64,000 nucleotides of DNA from Sulfurospirillaceae bacterium (GTDB lineage Bacteria; Campylobacterota; Campylobacteria; Campylobacterales; Sulfurospirillaceae): positions 60,861-124,860 of the forward strand of contig JAQUWL010000004.1 of NCBI GenBank assembly GCA_028692875.1. The letters run 5' to 3'. Positions within the stretch are counted from its first letter, which is position 1, and the number at the start of each line of letters is the position of its first letter. A model generated the notes under the pieces. It made no database searches, was not told the DNA's origin, and saw only the letters and a program-made list of their open reading frames with translations. This document shows positions 54,515-63,849 of the stretch, in pieces. Both the position numbers and the translations under genes were made by a program.

Positions 54515-55457
54515 ATGTATCCTTTATAAGTAGTTTTGTAGAAATTTTATTGCCCGAGGATACCATAATCCTTGAGCGTTCTTGAGTCAATTTTTTATCC
54601 ATTTTTACGTTTAATTCGTTATTTATGACCGCCACATCTCGATAACCGTGTCCACTAAGATAGACTCCTCCATGCTTGGTTGGATTGTTAAATTTTACCT
54701 TTACATGTAAGAGTATATCATCTTTTGGATACTCTTTAGGCTCTATCCATTGGGCATCTAAAGCCTTGTATTTTAGGTATTTTTGAAGGTTTGTTTCACC
54801 AACAAGAGCACATCTATCCAAGTCATATGGGTCGCTAAAATGGGCGATAGCACCTGTATTTTGGTTTACAATAGCTTCAAAGCCATAGTTTTTGCTTATC
54901 TCTTTTACTCGCTCGTTAAATTCGCCGTAAGGATAAGAGAAGTATTTGGGCTTGATGCCAAGATTTTTTTCAAATAAATTCAATCCCTTTTCAAAGTCTT
55001 GTCTGATTTGCTCATCGCTTATTTGCGTCATGTGTTCGTGTCCGTAAGAGTGAAACTCAAGTGAGCCATATTTTCCTATCTCTTTAAGCTCTTCCCATGT
55101 AGTAAAATCAGAGTATTTTTTATCAACCGCTCCCACGTACACAAAAAGAGAGAATGGGTATCCGTACTCTTTAAAAACGCTCAAGCCGTTTTGATAAAAA
55201 CTTTTATAGTTGTCATCAATGGTAAGAACCACCCAATTATCGGGAACGCTCTCTTTTTTCTTTATAGTTTCTACAAGTTTAGATAAAGGAACAACTTCAT
55301 AGCCGTTTTGCTTGAAGTAATCGAACTCTTTTCTAAGCTCTTCGATAGATGTGTTTGTTGATGGGTGCCTGCTATCGCCAAATCGATGATATACAAAGAT
55401 ATGGGCATCTGCCCATATTGTAGTGACCGTCAAAAGGGATAGCAGGAAAATCTTCAT
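54501..55457 (-). CDS. Exported polysaccharide deacetylase
   Basis: A 318-residue protein with a signal peptide ([20 protein letters not shown]). The NodB-homology domain has [20 protein letters not shown] in motif 1 (TIDDN instead of TFDDG), [20 protein letters not shown] in motif 2 (HSxxHxxM) and [19 protein letters not shown] in motif 3. Metal-dependent removal of acetyl groups from a cell-wall or exopolysaccharide is expected. A C-terminal beta segment of about 80 residues follows ([15 protein letters not shown]). It sits between secG and frr. Confidence 0.87.
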   Translation of the reverse strand: MKIFLLSLLTVTTIWADAHIFVYHRFGDSRHPSTNTSIEELRKEFDYFKQNGYEVVPLSKLVETIKKKESVPDNWVVLTIDDNYKSFYQNGLSVFKEYGYPFSLFVYVGAVDKKYSDFTTWEELKEIGKYGSLEFHSYGHEHMTQISDEQIRQDFEKGLNLFEKNLGIKPKYFSYPYGEFNERVKEISKNYGFEAIVNQNTGAIAHFSDPYDLDRCALVGETNLQKYLKYKALDAQWIEPKEYPKDDILLHVKVKFNNPTKHGGVYLSGHGYRDVAVINNELNVKMDKKLTQERSRIMVSSGNKISTKLLIKDTYGTH

Positions 55458-55460
55458 GGC

Positions 55461-55793
55461 TTATTTTGTGGTTGGTGCGCTCGGTGCAGATGGTGCTACT
55501 GGTGTTTCTGGCGAGCTAGGAACAACGCTTTTTTCAATTTTTATATCTTCAGCTAAAGATACTTTTTTATCTTGATTGTAAAAATATCCCAACGCTAGAG
55601 TATTAAGGATAAAAATAAATCCTATAATAAATGTGAATTTTGCTAAAAATCCAGCTGGACCCTTTGCGCCAAAAAGTGACTCATTGCTTCCGCTGTAGGC
55701 ACCAAGACCTATGGAAGAGCTTTTTTGTAGCAATACCGCTACTGTTAAAATTCCCGCAAGTATAAACTGTGAGACCAATAAAATGCCGGTCAT
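55461..55793 (-). CDS. secG: Preprotein translocase subunit SecG
   Basis: A 110-residue SecG with two TM helices (ILLVSQFILAGILTVAVLLQ and FTFIIGFIFILNTLALGYFY) joined by the conserved GLGAYSGSNESLFGAKGPAG loop. A Pro/Ser/Ala-rich tail follows, of a length typical for the phylum. The ATG at 55793 after AAGGAAATTTAAT is preferred over an upstream extension. SecG assists SecYE in protein export. Confidence 0.95.
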   Translation of the reverse strand: MTGILLVSQFILAGILTVAVLLQKSSSIGLGAYSGSNESLFGAKGPAGFLAKFTFIIGFIFILNTLALGYFYNQDKKVSLAEDIKIEKSVVPSSPETPVAPSAPSAPTTK

Positions 55794-55895
55794 ATTAAAT
55801 TTCCTTTTTATATAAAATGAAGTATAATCGATGATTGTATCCAAAAAATATTAAAACAATCGTTAAAGACATAATTTATCGCAGAAAGAGTTTAA

Positions 55896-56603
55896 GTGGA
55901 TAGAGAGTCCCAGCATGTAAGAGAGTTCTCCAGAAGAGCTGATTCGTATGATGCACACACGGATGTTCAAAAGCAAGTAGCGTCATACCTTCTACAAAAG
56001 ATAGATTTTCATCCCAAAAAGATTTTAGATTTAGGCTGTGGCACGGGAGAGATTTATAGAAACGTGGCATGGGAGCTAGATGCTTTTGTGGCAGTGGACA
56101 ACTCATCTCAAATGTTGCAAAGACATCCAAAAGATAAATGCGCGAAGTTGATTTGCGAGGATTTTGACTCTCAAGTTTTACATAATATGGTAAAATCCGA
56201 GGATATTTTTGATTTGGTTGTTTCGTCATCAGCTCTTCAATGGTCCAAAAATATCGAGGAAATTGTAAAATTATGCACCAATGTGTGTAAATATGGAGCT
56301 TTTGCAATTTTTACAGAGGGAACATTTGAGCAAGTTAGGAGATGTGCAAACTTAAATACTTTTTTACCATCTTCTAATTTTTTGATTGAGGTTTTTAAAA
56401 AATATTTTACTTTTACCTACGAGGTAAAAACTTTTAGACTCCCCTTTGACGATACAATTATTGCTTTTCGCTATATGAAAAAAAGTGGAGTTAGTGGTGG
56501 CACCAAACGGTTAAGTGTTTCTCAAATGCGTGCCTTAATAAGAGACTATCCCCTTGATTATCTTGAATTTGAAGTGTTATTTATTTGGGGAAAACCGCTC
56601 TAA
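55896..56603 (+). CDS. BioC-like SAM-dependent methyltransferase
   Basis: A 235-residue class I methyltransferase with REFSRRADSYDAHTDVQKQV (typical BioC opening, F..AA..YD..A.vQ), SAM motif KKILDLGCGTGEIYRNVAWE (about 47), and DLVVSSSALQWSKNIEEIV. BioC methylates malonyl-ACP at the start of biotin synthesis; the motif set and size fit well, but no other bio genes are nearby. GTG at 55896 is used. It is divergent from secG. Confidence 0.72.
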   Translation: MDRESQHVREFSRRADSYDAHTDVQKQVASYLLQKIDFHPKKILDLGCGTGEIYRNVAWELDAFVAVDNSSQMLQRHPKDKCAKLICEDFDSQVLHNMVKSEDIFDLVVSSSALQWSKNIEEIVKLCTNVCKYGAFAIFTEGTFEQVRRCANLNTFLPSSNFLIEVFKKYFTFTYEVKTFRLPFDDTIIAFRYMKKSGVSGGTKRLSVSQMRALIRDYPLDYLEFEVLFIWGKPL

Positions 56604-56952
56604 AGGTCTCAAAAATATCTCGTTTGCTTAGTTTTATATCTACCAAGCTTAAGCCAAAAAACTAATATTTTATATTCTTTTATACTATTTTTTAACTTTT
56701 TTGCAAAAAAGGTTCACTAATATTTACCTAAAAAGAGAAAAATTTCTCTGATTTGCATATTTAAGTAAAAAATTTTTGCCCCCCAAAGTTTGGTGTTTTG
56801 TGAATATAATTATTTATTTGAGTTATACTTATTTGTTTTTTTAATATTGATATAAGATTTCAAAATTACAATAGCGGTATCAAATTGCTTGGGGGATAGT
56901 TTTTGTGGAGCCTTAAGCTTAAGCAATAGAAAGATTTGAAAAAGGAGGAGAG
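56604..56952 (+). promoter_or_regulatory. 349-base upstream region of the polysulfide reductase operon
   Basis: A very AT-rich spacer. Possible -10 elements are TATACT at 56825-56830 and TATAAG at 56851-56856. AGAGAAA/TTTCTCT (near 56742) is a hairpin that could end the BioC-like gene. CTTAAGCTTAAG near 56911 lies between ATTGCTT and AAGCAAT arms, giving a leader stem-loop before the ribosome binding site AAAAGGAGGAG. No recognised riboswitch or coding frame is seen. Confidence 0.45.
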
Positions 56953-59382
56953 ATGAAAGTCGAGATCTCAAGAAGGAGATTTCTTCAAGGAACCGTTGCT
57001 TTGAGTGTAGCAAGTGCGACTTCTGTTGGCGTTACATCCGTCATGGCTAATGATGAAAAGAAGAAAAACCAAAAAGAGTCTTTAACAAAAACCATTCCTA
57101 CGGTTTGCGAAATGTGTGTAAACAAGTGTGCGGCATTGGCGTCTGTAAAAAATGGAATTGTAACAAAATTGGATCCAAACCCTTATTTTCCAAAATCAAG
57201 AAGTATGTTGTGTGCTAGAGGTGTGGCAGGCATCCATGCTTTGTATGACCCAGATAGACTTAAATATCCTCTAATAAGAACAGGCGAGAGGGGAGATGGA
57301 AAATACAAAAGAGCCACATGGGATGAGGCATATGAATATATCAAAGATAAATTGGTAAAAATTTTAGACGAAGAGAAGGACAACCGCTCTTGTATAGGAT
57401 ATTGTGCTGGAGAGGGAATGGCAGAGCATACTTTTCAAGTATTTATGTCTGATAAATTTGGCTCTTCAAATTTTGTAAATCACTCTTCAATCTGTTTGCA
57501 AACCGCCATCTCGGGATATGCTCTAACTATCGGTGGATACGGTCAAGCGGACTTGGAAAATGCAAAATATGTCATTATGGCAGGTGCCAATAGAGCCGAG
57601 GCGATATTGACCCCAGACACAATGGATCTATTTAAAAGAACCAGAGGCAGAGGAGCAAAGCTAGTTGTGGTTGATCCTCGCTATACCAACACAGCAGTAC
57701 ATGCTGATACCTATTTGCCAATTAAGCCAGGAACAGATTTGGCATTTGTTTTGGCACTTACTTATGTGGCAATTAGTGAAAAAATCTACAATAGACGCTA
57801 TGTGGCAAAAAACTTTTCGGACTTTGATAAGTATGAAAAACATATTTTAGAAAGCCAATATACTCCTCAGTGGGCGGAAAAGATTACGGGAATACCAGCT
57901 AGAGAGATTGAAAAAATAGCAAGAGATTTTATGGCAAATGCCCCGCAAGCTATATACTATCAAGGACGTCGTTCAACTTGGGCGAAAAATGATTTTCAGC
58001 TTCGTCGAGCTCAAGCAATTTTTACGGCTCTAGGCGGAGGAATAGACCTTAAGGGTGGTATTATATTTGGAAAAAACCTTCCTTTGGGTGGACATAGTGT
58101 TAATTCCCCTGTTTATGCAAATGCACAGCCACGTATTGAGAAAAAAGAGGCTTCTATTATCGGAGGTTCTGGTTCTTGGATTGCATGGAGAAATATGATT
58201 GCCGAGGGAAGAACTCCCTACCCGATGAGAGGACTTTTTGCGTACAAACAAAATCCTATGCTATCTGTTCCAAATACTGCAAAAACCAAAGAGATGTTAA
58301 CGAAGCTAGACCTAGTTGTTGTTATTGATACTATGCCTAGTGATACAGCAATGTATGCGGACGTCATTTTGCCAGAATGTACATATCTTGAGAGAGAGGA
58401 TCCTGTCAAATCTTTTGGCGGAAGTGAACCTGCTATTGTTTTAAGACAAAAAGTTATAGAGCCTATGTATGACACAAAACCGGTTAACGAAATTATGCGA
58501 GGATTGGGGCAAAAGCTCACAAAACCGCTGTTTGAGATAAGTAAAAAATACGATGAGGATTTGCAAGAGGAGATAGAAGACTCTAGCGAGGAAGATATTT
58601 TTGATGAAAATGGGTACGATTTAGCAGAGCCTTTTATGGAGTCTCAGGAAAAAATAAATGAACACTCCGTTGTAAGTGTTTATGGCAAGGATGCTTGGAA
58701 TACTCTTAGGGCTAAAGGTGTTTATTATCCACACATGGAAGAGTATTTCAAAAAAATAGATAACAACACCTATGAGTGTTATCCGAAAGACAAGCGTTTC
58801 TATTCTGTTCTGAAACTTGAAGAAGAGTTTGATCCTGAAAAGTTTTTGCATGATACATGTGTAAATATGGAAGATATTGCAGAGTTAAAGCGAAGTTTTA
58901 AAACTCCAAATGGCAAGATAGAGTGCTATTTGGGAAGTTTGGGCAAAAAAGGAATTGATCCTATGCCTGTTTGGAGAGACGAACAGTATGTGAATGTTCC
59001 AGAAGGCAAGTTTAAGCTTATTAGCGGAAGACATGCTCAGTTTACTCAAAATGCCACACAAAACAACATCATGCTTTTGGAGCTTATGAAAGAAAATTAT
59101 GTATGGATAAATGACAAAGAGGCTCTAAAAAAAGGGATAAATTTTGGCGATGAAGTTGAGATAACAAGTAGTGTAGGTAAGGTTCGCATAAAAGCTTATC
59201 CAACATCAAGAATTGTCCCTTGTGCAGTATTTTTTGTCCATGGATTTGGAGCAAAATCAACAGGATTGACTTTTGGTTATAGAAATGGTGCAAGCGACAA
59301 CGAAATCATAGAAGACACTATTGAGCCTGTTTTTGGAAGTGCTGTAATGCATGATACTATCGTAGATGTTAGGAGGGTGTGA
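56953..59382 (+). CDS. psrA: Polysulfide/thiosulfate reductase, molybdopterin subunit (PsrA/PhsA)
   Basis: An 809-residue catalytic subunit of the DMSO-reductase family. A Tat signal (SRRRFLQGTVALSVASAT) sends the folded protein to the periplasm. The [4Fe-4S] Cys motif is CEMCVNKCAALASVKNG with C...CARG, followed by molybdopterin-binding segments (YCAGEGMAEHTF, VVDPRYTNTAVHADTYLPIK, GTDLAFVLAL) and RHAQFTQNATQNN near the end. An acidic insert (EEIEDSSEEDIFDE, about 535-550) makes it longer than typical PsrA. It reduces polysulfide or elemental sulfur to sulfide. First gene of the operon, with a strong ribosome binding site. The substrate is inferred from the family and the rhodanese neighbour. 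Confidence 0.9.
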   Translation: MKVEISRRRFLQGTVALSVASATSVGVTSVMANDEKKKNQKESLTKTIPTVCEMCVNKCAALASVKNGIVTKLDPNPYFPKSRSMLCARGVAGIHALYDPDRLKYPLIRTGERGDGKYKRATWDEAYEYIKDKLVKILDEEKDNRSCIGYCAGEGMAEHTFQVFMSDKFGSSNFVNHSSICLQTAISGYALTIGGYGQADLENAKYVIMAGANRAEAILTPDTMDLFKRTRGRGAKLVVVDPRYTNTAVHADTYLPIKPGTDLAFVLALTYVAISEKIYNRRYVAKNFSDFDKYEKHILESQYTPQWAEKITGIPAREIEKIARDFMANAPQAIYYQGRRSTWAKNDFQLRRAQAIFTALGGGIDLKGGIIFGKNLPLGGHSVNSPVYANAQPRIEKKEASIIGGSGSWIAWRNMIAEGRTPYPMRGLFAYKQNPMLSVPNTAKTKEMLTKLDLVVVIDTMPSDTAMYADVILPECTYLEREDPVKSFGGSEPAIVLRQKVIEPMYDTKPVNEIMRGLGQKLTKPLFEISKKYDEDLQEEIEDSSEEDIFDENGYDLAEPFMESQEKINEHSVVSVYGKDAWNTLRAKGVYYPHMEEYFKKIDNNTYECYPKDKRFYSVLKLEEEFDPEKFLHDTCVNMEDIAELKRSFKTPNGKIECYLGSLGKKGIDPMPVWRDEQYVNVPEGKFKLISGRHAQFTQNATQNNIMLLELMKENYVWINDKEALKKGINFGDEVEITSSVGKVRIKAYPTSRIVPCAVFFVHGFGAKSTGLTFGYRNGASDNEIIEDTIEPVFGSAVMHDTIVDVRRV

Positions 59383-59384
59383 TT

Positions 59385-60050
59385 ATGAATTACGCAATGG
59401 CACTTGATTATCAAAATTGTATTAATTGTAAGGCGTGCGAGATAGCATGTAAAGAGGAAAATGGTGTTCAGCTCGGAGCTGACAAGCAACGTATTTGGAT
59501 AGGTGTGGTTGAAGGAGAGGTTTTTGGAAAGCCTTTTACAAACTTCTATCCATCACAATGCAATCACTGTTTAGATGCCCCATGTGTTGATGTTTGCCCG
59601 ACCAATGCCAGCCATTTTTCAAAGGGCGGTATTGTTAAGGTTGACCCTCACAAGTGTATCTTGTGTAAAGGTTGCATGGAGGCTTGTCCTTATGATGCTA
59701 GGTTTGTTGATGACACAATGGTTGCGGTAGATAAATGTACTTTTTGCGACCACCGCATAGAAGAGACTGGCATGACAGCGTGTCAAGCTACATGTCCAAC
59801 AAAGGTTAGGATGTTTGGCGATTTGGATGATGAAAATAGTGATTTGGTAAAACTGTTGAAAGCTAGAAAGTTTTTCTTTCAAAAAGAGAAAGAAAAAACA
59901 CTACCAAAGCTTTTTTATCTTGTACCAGAAGACGAAGCTTATGCTAAACAGAGTATTTCTCATAGTGCAACGATTCACACATGGGAGTCATTTAAACCAC
60001 TTTATGACACGGTAAAAGCAAGAAGGAGCAAACAATGGAAAAATGCCTAA
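59385..60050 (+). CDS. psrB: Polysulfide reductase Fe-S electron-transfer subunit (PsrB)
   Basis: A 221-residue ferredoxin-like subunit with four [4Fe-4S] clusters: CINCKACEIACKEENG, CNHCLDAPCVDVCPT, CILCKGCMEACPYDA and CTFCDHRIEETGMTACQATC. It passes electrons from the membrane subunit to PsrA on the periplasmic face. The ATG at 59385 follows AGGAGG by eight bases, and a GTG six bases earlier is also open. It overlaps the next gene by 16 bases. Confidence 0.94.
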   Translation: MNYAMALDYQNCINCKACEIACKEENGVQLGADKQRIWIGVVEGEVFGKPFTNFYPSQCNHCLDAPCVDVCPTNASHFSKGGIVKVDPHKCILCKGCMEACPYDARFVDDTMVAVDKCTFCDHRIEETGMTACQATCPTKVRMFGDLDDENSDLVKLLKARKFFFQKEKEKTLPKLFYLVPEDEAYAKQSISHSATIHTWESFKPLYDTVKARRSKQWKNA

Positions 60051-61297
60051 TATGCGGACTTGAAATAAATAAAATTCCTCTTTTTAAACTTTTGTTTAAC
60101 AAAACAATGTTTGTGGCATATATTTTAATATTGGCAGGTTTTTTTGGGATTTACGAGGTTATTGGAGAGCGATATTTTAGTGTTGTTGCAAATGCTCATG
60201 CCTCAGGTATAGACCCGACCAACCCTGCTCTAATTGAGGCTATGAAAAATGCTGTTTTTGGTCATGTGGGAGAGGTAACCAGAGAGGTTCCTTGGACGCT
60301 TTTTATCGTAAACTATATGTATATGATTTACACTGGAAGCGGAATTATTTTTTTGGTTGCTTTGGCGGAACTTTTAAACATAAAAGTTATCGCAAAAACA
60401 GCCGCCGCATTTATGACGCTTGGACTCGCATTTGTTTTTGCGGGACTATTTACAATCGCAACAGATTTAAATATTTTAAACATGCTTTGGATGTTTAAAG
60501 ACCCAAATTTTGGGGCTGGTATGTGGTTGATGTTGCCTCTTTATTCTATCTATATTCCATTTGTATTGTTTGAAATATATCTTCTTATTACAAACAAAAA
60601 AGAGTTGGTCAAGAAAGTCTCTTTTGCGATTTTGGTATTGAGCATTGTTGTGGATATTGTTGAGTTTTATATTCAAGCAAAATTATTTTCAATGAACACA
60701 TCAAGACATTTGTGGACAGAATTTCCTATTTTGACACTTTATTTTATTATCTCCGCATTTGTCGCATCTTTGGGTGTTATGGGTATTTTTAGTGCATTGA
60801 TATATCGAAATCTTCCAAACTATCATGAGCTTATAGAGGTTATTCGCAAGGCTCTGTTGTTTTTTATCTCCGTGCTCGCACTTTATGAAATTATTGCTTA
60901 CTTGTATGTTGATAAAGAGTGGGCGTTTTTAATGTTGTTTGGACCTTTCAAATATGCTTTTTTTGGCGGATATATTTTATTAACAATGACGATACCATTT
61001 TTGCTTATCTTTAAAGAGAGCAAAAATACACTGACTATTATTGCTTCAGTTTGTGTAGCTATTGGGGCGTATGTTGGAAGATATCTGTTTGTTTACGGTG
61101 GAAATGCAAATCCTATGACAAATAGATTTGGGGTTGGTTTTGAGAAATATGATATTTACGATATTTCCAATTCTTATAATTATGTGGCGCCTCATATGGG
61201 AGAGATATTGATTGTTATAGGTTCATTTGGTATTATGATATTTATCTATAAGTTTTTAGATGAAGTGTTTGATGTTTCAAAAGTTAGAGAGCATTAA
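60035..61297 (+). CDS. psrC: NrfD/PsrC-type membrane anchor subunit
   Basis: A 420-residue NrfD-family protein with about 9-10 TM helices. Recognisable parts are YMIYTGSGIIFLVALAELLN, the charged FKDPNFGAGMWLMLPLYSIY and FIISAFVASLGVMGIFSALI. PsrC oxidises menaquinol and anchors PsrAB. The start sits 16 bases inside psrB. The N-terminus carries CLICGLEINKIPLF, a CxxC-like pair that might bind a metal, which is unusual for this family. Confidence 0.92.
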   Translation: MEKCLICGLEINKIPLFKLLFNKTMFVAYILILAGFFGIYEVIGERYFSVVANAHASGIDPTNPALIEAMKNAVFGHVGEVTREVPWTLFIVNYMYMIYTGSGIIFLVALAELLNIKVIAKTAAAFMTLGLAFVFAGLFTIATDLNILNMLWMFKDPNFGAGMWLMLPLYSIYIPFVLFEIYLLITNKKELVKKVSFAILVLSIVVDIVEFYIQAKLFSMNTSRHLWTEFPILTLYFIISAFVASLGVMGIFSALIYRNLPNYHELIEVIRKALLFFISVLALYEIIAYLYVDKEWAFLMLFGPFKYAFFGGYILLTMTIPFLLIFKESKNTLTIIASVCVAIGAYVGRYLFVYGGNANPMTNRFGVGFEKYDIYDISNSYNYVAPHMGEILIVIGSFGIMIFIYKFLDEVFDVSKVREH

Positions 61298-61322
61298 GAT
61301 AAAAGTTTTATAAGGAGAATTT

Positions 61323-62528
61323 ATGAAGTTTAAAATAATTAGTGTAGTCACTCTCGTGGCGGGATTGATTTTAGGTGGTTGTGCTGCAACCGAGGCAAAA
61401 GTTGCTCAAATGGCAAGTGGACCAACTCCACATGTTAAAGAGTTGATTGAAAAGCATAAGCTAAGTGTAGTTGATTATGCTTATACTAAAACAGCAATAG
61501 GTAACGGAACTAGAAGTGGGGCAAAAGCGCTTTTGATTGATGCGCGTCCGAATCCAAAATATTTGAGTGGAACTATTCCATCAAGTTTGAATATTCCAGA
61601 TACACAAATTGACAAATACATTGGGCAACTTGATAAAACACCAAAAGATAAAGAAATTATTGTTTACTGTGGCGGATGGGATTGTGAAAAAAGCCCAATC
61701 GTTGCAGGACATTTGAAAAGTAAAGGTTTTACCAATGTGAAATTGTACCAAGCAGGCGAGCCTGAGTGGGCAGCAAAAAGTTATTTAGAAGTAGGGACGC
61801 CTGTAGTTGAGGGTGCGTTTAAGAAAAATGGTGCTCTTTTAATTGATGCACGTCCATATGCTAAAACATTACAAGAATCTATTCCTGGCGCTATCTATAT
61901 GAATGATGAAGATATGCCAAAATTGATGGGACGTTTTCCTGCTGATAAAAATACTCCAATTATCACATTTTGTGCAGGATATGAATGCCATAAATCACAT
62001 GTTGTTGCCAATAAACTTTTTGAGCTTGGCTATAAAAAAGTAAGTGTCTACGCAGGTGGTTTGCCAGCATGGAAACAGGCAAAACTCCAAACAACAGCTG
62101 GTGCTAAAAAAGCAGAATCTGTGAAGGCAGAAGCACCTAAAAAAGATGCGTCCATTGATGGTGTTAAACTTGGAGCAGATGAAGGAACGGTTGATGGTGA
62201 ATGGCTAAAAACAGCTATTATGTCAAATAAAATTCCAGCAAATATTGTGATTGTGGATGTTAGAAATGAGACAGAGTTCGCAAGCGGACATATTGGGGGA
62301 GCGATTAACTTGGAAGCTGGAAAAATGAAAGCCGAAGAGTTTTATGCAAAACTTCCTAAAGGAAAGGTCATTATTTTCAATTGTGCAACAGGTGGACGTG
62401 CCATGGAAGCTCGAATGAAGCTTGAAGAGGCCAAATTAGACATTTCTAAAGTGTTGTATTTTGATGCAAATATCAAGTGCGATACTAGCGGTAAATGTGA
62501 AATTAAAGTAAATGAGCCATTAGGCTAG
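61323..62528 (+). CDS. Lipoprotein with three rhodanese domains
   Basis: A 401-residue predicted lipoprotein; the lipobox LILGGC ends at residue 20. Three rhodanese domains follow, each with an active-site Cys: VYCGGWDCEKS (about 117), TFCAGYECHKS (about 218) and FNCATGGRAM (about 356). The first two are close to each other and the third is after a Lys/Ala linker. Rhodaneses of this kind carry sulfur as persulfide. Right after psrABC, a role in capturing polysulfide or delivering sulfane sulfur to the reductase (Sud-like) is likely. A bidirectional terminator follows. Confidence 0.88.
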   Translation: MKFKIISVVTLVAGLILGGCAATEAKVAQMASGPTPHVKELIEKHKLSVVDYAYTKTAIGNGTRSGAKALLIDARPNPKYLSGTIPSSLNIPDTQIDKYIGQLDKTPKDKEIIVYCGGWDCEKSPIVAGHLKSKGFTNVKLYQAGEPEWAAKSYLEVGTPVVEGAFKKNGALLIDARPYAKTLQESIPGAIYMNDEDMPKLMGRFPADKNTPIITFCAGYECHKSHVVANKLFELGYKKVSVYAGGLPAWKQAKLQTTAGAKKAESVKAEAPKKDASIDGVKLGADEGTVDGEWLKTAIMSNKIPANIVIVDVRNETEFASGHIGGAINLEAGKMKAEEFYAKLPKGKVIIFNCATGGRAMEARMKLEEAKLDISKVLYFDANIKCDTSGKCEIKVNEPLG

Positions 62529-62537
62529 GAAACAATT

Positions 62538-62561
62538 AAAGAGGGATTTTTATCCCTCTTT
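62538..62561. terminator. Bidirectional terminator between psr operon and thiD2-like gene
   Basis: AAAGAGGGA (62538-62546) and TCCCTCTTT (62553-62561) form a 9-bp stem, with T/A closing and a four-base loop. It stands at the end of two converging genes and overlaps the stop of the left-reading gene. Confidence 0.8.
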
Positions 62562-62975
62562 ATCTTCCAGCAAAATCTTCTTCTCCAAATCATAAAGTTC
62601 ATAACGTATTTGCTTAAATAGCTCAGCTTGTTCTGTATTTTGAAGCTTTAGAACCTCTTCTAAAACCCTTGCACTCTCTTGTGCTCTTTTTATGTTGGAC
62701 AAAATTATACTTTCGATATTTGAGCGTTTTTTTTCACTCTGAGTTGTCTGCTTTAAAGGGTCTGTTTGCACATCTCTACATGTAAGAAAGTCTTTATAGT
62801 TAGGAACTCTTGCTTTGTGTCTAAGCTCTTTCAGTGCTTTAGAGAGTTTCTCGTCATTGTTGAGATAGCGACAGATATCCTCAACTACTCTTATGCCCTC
62901 TCGTAGTCTGTTTAGATTGGCATCAACAATGCGGTAAATTTCAGGGGAGGTTATCCCCTGTTCTTTATTCGTCAC
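62550..62975 (-). CDS. Stand-alone ThiD2-like domain protein
   Basis: A 141-residue helical protein. YRIVDANLNRLREGIRVVED and LSKALKELRHKARV match the ThiD2 domain (the N-terminal part of some ThiE proteins, linked to HMP-phosphate processing). The second half reads SNIKRAQESARVLEEVLKLQ, again a ThiD2-type segment. No ThiE phosphate synthase domain follows. GTG at 62975 overlaps the upstream BI-1 gene by 11 bases. Function in thiamine synthesis is likely but unproven; annotations often call it thiamine-phosphate pyrophosphorylase. Confidence 0.75.
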   Translation of the reverse strand: MTNKEQGITSPEIYRIVDANLNRLREGIRVVEDICRYLNNDEKLSKALKELRHKARVPNYKDFLTCRDVQTDPLKQTTQSEKKRSNIESIILSNIKRAQESARVLEEVLKLQNTEQAELFKQIRYELYDLEKKILLEDKEG

Positions 62976-63669
62976 GTCCCAAGATACCTAAAATTTGAAG
63001 CAGTGACACAAAAAGATTTAAAAAGTCTAAATACAGAGCAATAGCACCCTCTATAGGAGTTTCATAAGCACCACGGATGATGTTTTGTGTATCGTATAGG
63101 ATAAAAGCACTAAACAAAATAGAGCTAACGCTGGCGATTACCAATTGTAGTACGGGGCTATGAAAAAAGATGTTGATTAGACTAGCAACAACAACAACTA
63201 TAAGGGTTATAAAAAGCATTTTGCCCATTGCGGAAAAATCTCTTTTTGTGTTCATTGCAAACACGGAAAGACCACCAAATGCAACTGTTGTAAGTATGAA
63301 AGCATTGGCAACGATACTTGCTCCACCCTTAATGCCGAGTATTGAAGAGAGTAGCGGAGCGAGGGTTAGACCACTTACAAAAGTAAAGCCAAAAAGCAAA
63401 ATAAAGTTCAATCCCTCTTTTCTTTTTGCCATATATAGACCAAAAAGTAGAGCAAACTCTAAAATTACAAGCCCCCAAAACCAACTAGACACTGTTGCTG
63501 CTATACCAATTCCAACATAAGCACCAACGCTTGCTGCTAAAAGTGATGCTGCGAATAGTTGATACGTTTGCTTTATAAATGTTGATAAAGAGGCACGAGA
63601 AACCTCTTGAAAACCAGTTTCTTGCTCATGTTCTCTTTGTTGAACATAGTCTCTGTCATAAAGTCCCAT
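62965..63669 (-). CDS. Bax inhibitor-1/YccA family membrane protein
   Basis: A 234-residue protein with seven predicted TM helices. The N-terminal tail (RDYVQQREHEQETGFQEVSR) lies in the cytosol. Family segments are FIKQTYQLFAASLLAASVG (about 34), FTFVSGLTLAPLLSSILG and SAFILYDTQNIIRG (about 188). This is a TMBIM/YccA homologue, likely a proton or calcium-sensitive channel. The ATG at 63669 is preceded by AAGGAGACAAA. Confidence 0.93.
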   Translation of the reverse strand: MGLYDRDYVQQREHEQETGFQEVSRASLSTFIKQTYQLFAASLLAASVGAYVGIGIAATVSSWFWGLVILEFALLFGLYMAKRKEGLNFILLFGFTFVSGLTLAPLLSSILGIKGGASIVANAFILTTVAFGGLSVFAMNTKRDFSAMGKMLFITLIVVVVASLINIFFHSPVLQLVIASVSSILFSAFILYDTQNIIRGAYETPIEGAIALYLDFLNLFVSLLQILGILGRDE

Positions 63670-63784
63670 TTTGTCTCCTTATTTTTAATGCCGTGAAAAT
63701 ATACAAAGGTCGTAATTGTATCAAAATTAAAGCACAAACAGATTACGAGCACATTTTGCATTACATTATTATAAAGAAGATTTG

Positions 63785-63847
63785 TTAACAATCAATAAAT
63801 GAAAAATATTGACCAGCATTTGTTGAATAAGCCTTTTCTGGTCCCAT
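63785..63847 (-). CDS. 20-residue ORF with a strong ribosome binding site
   Basis: MGPEKAYSTNAGQYFSFIDC, followed by TAA. AAAAGGAGATTAAAA precedes the ATG, better than the sites of several long genes here. The upstream ORF ending at 63850 stops within this ribosome binding site, so coupled translation is possible. It lies in a 330-base gap before the window edge. It may be a real micropeptide, a leader peptide or chance. Confidence 0.35.
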   Translation of the reverse strand: MGPEKAYSTNAGQYFSFIDC

Positions 63848-63849
63848 TT

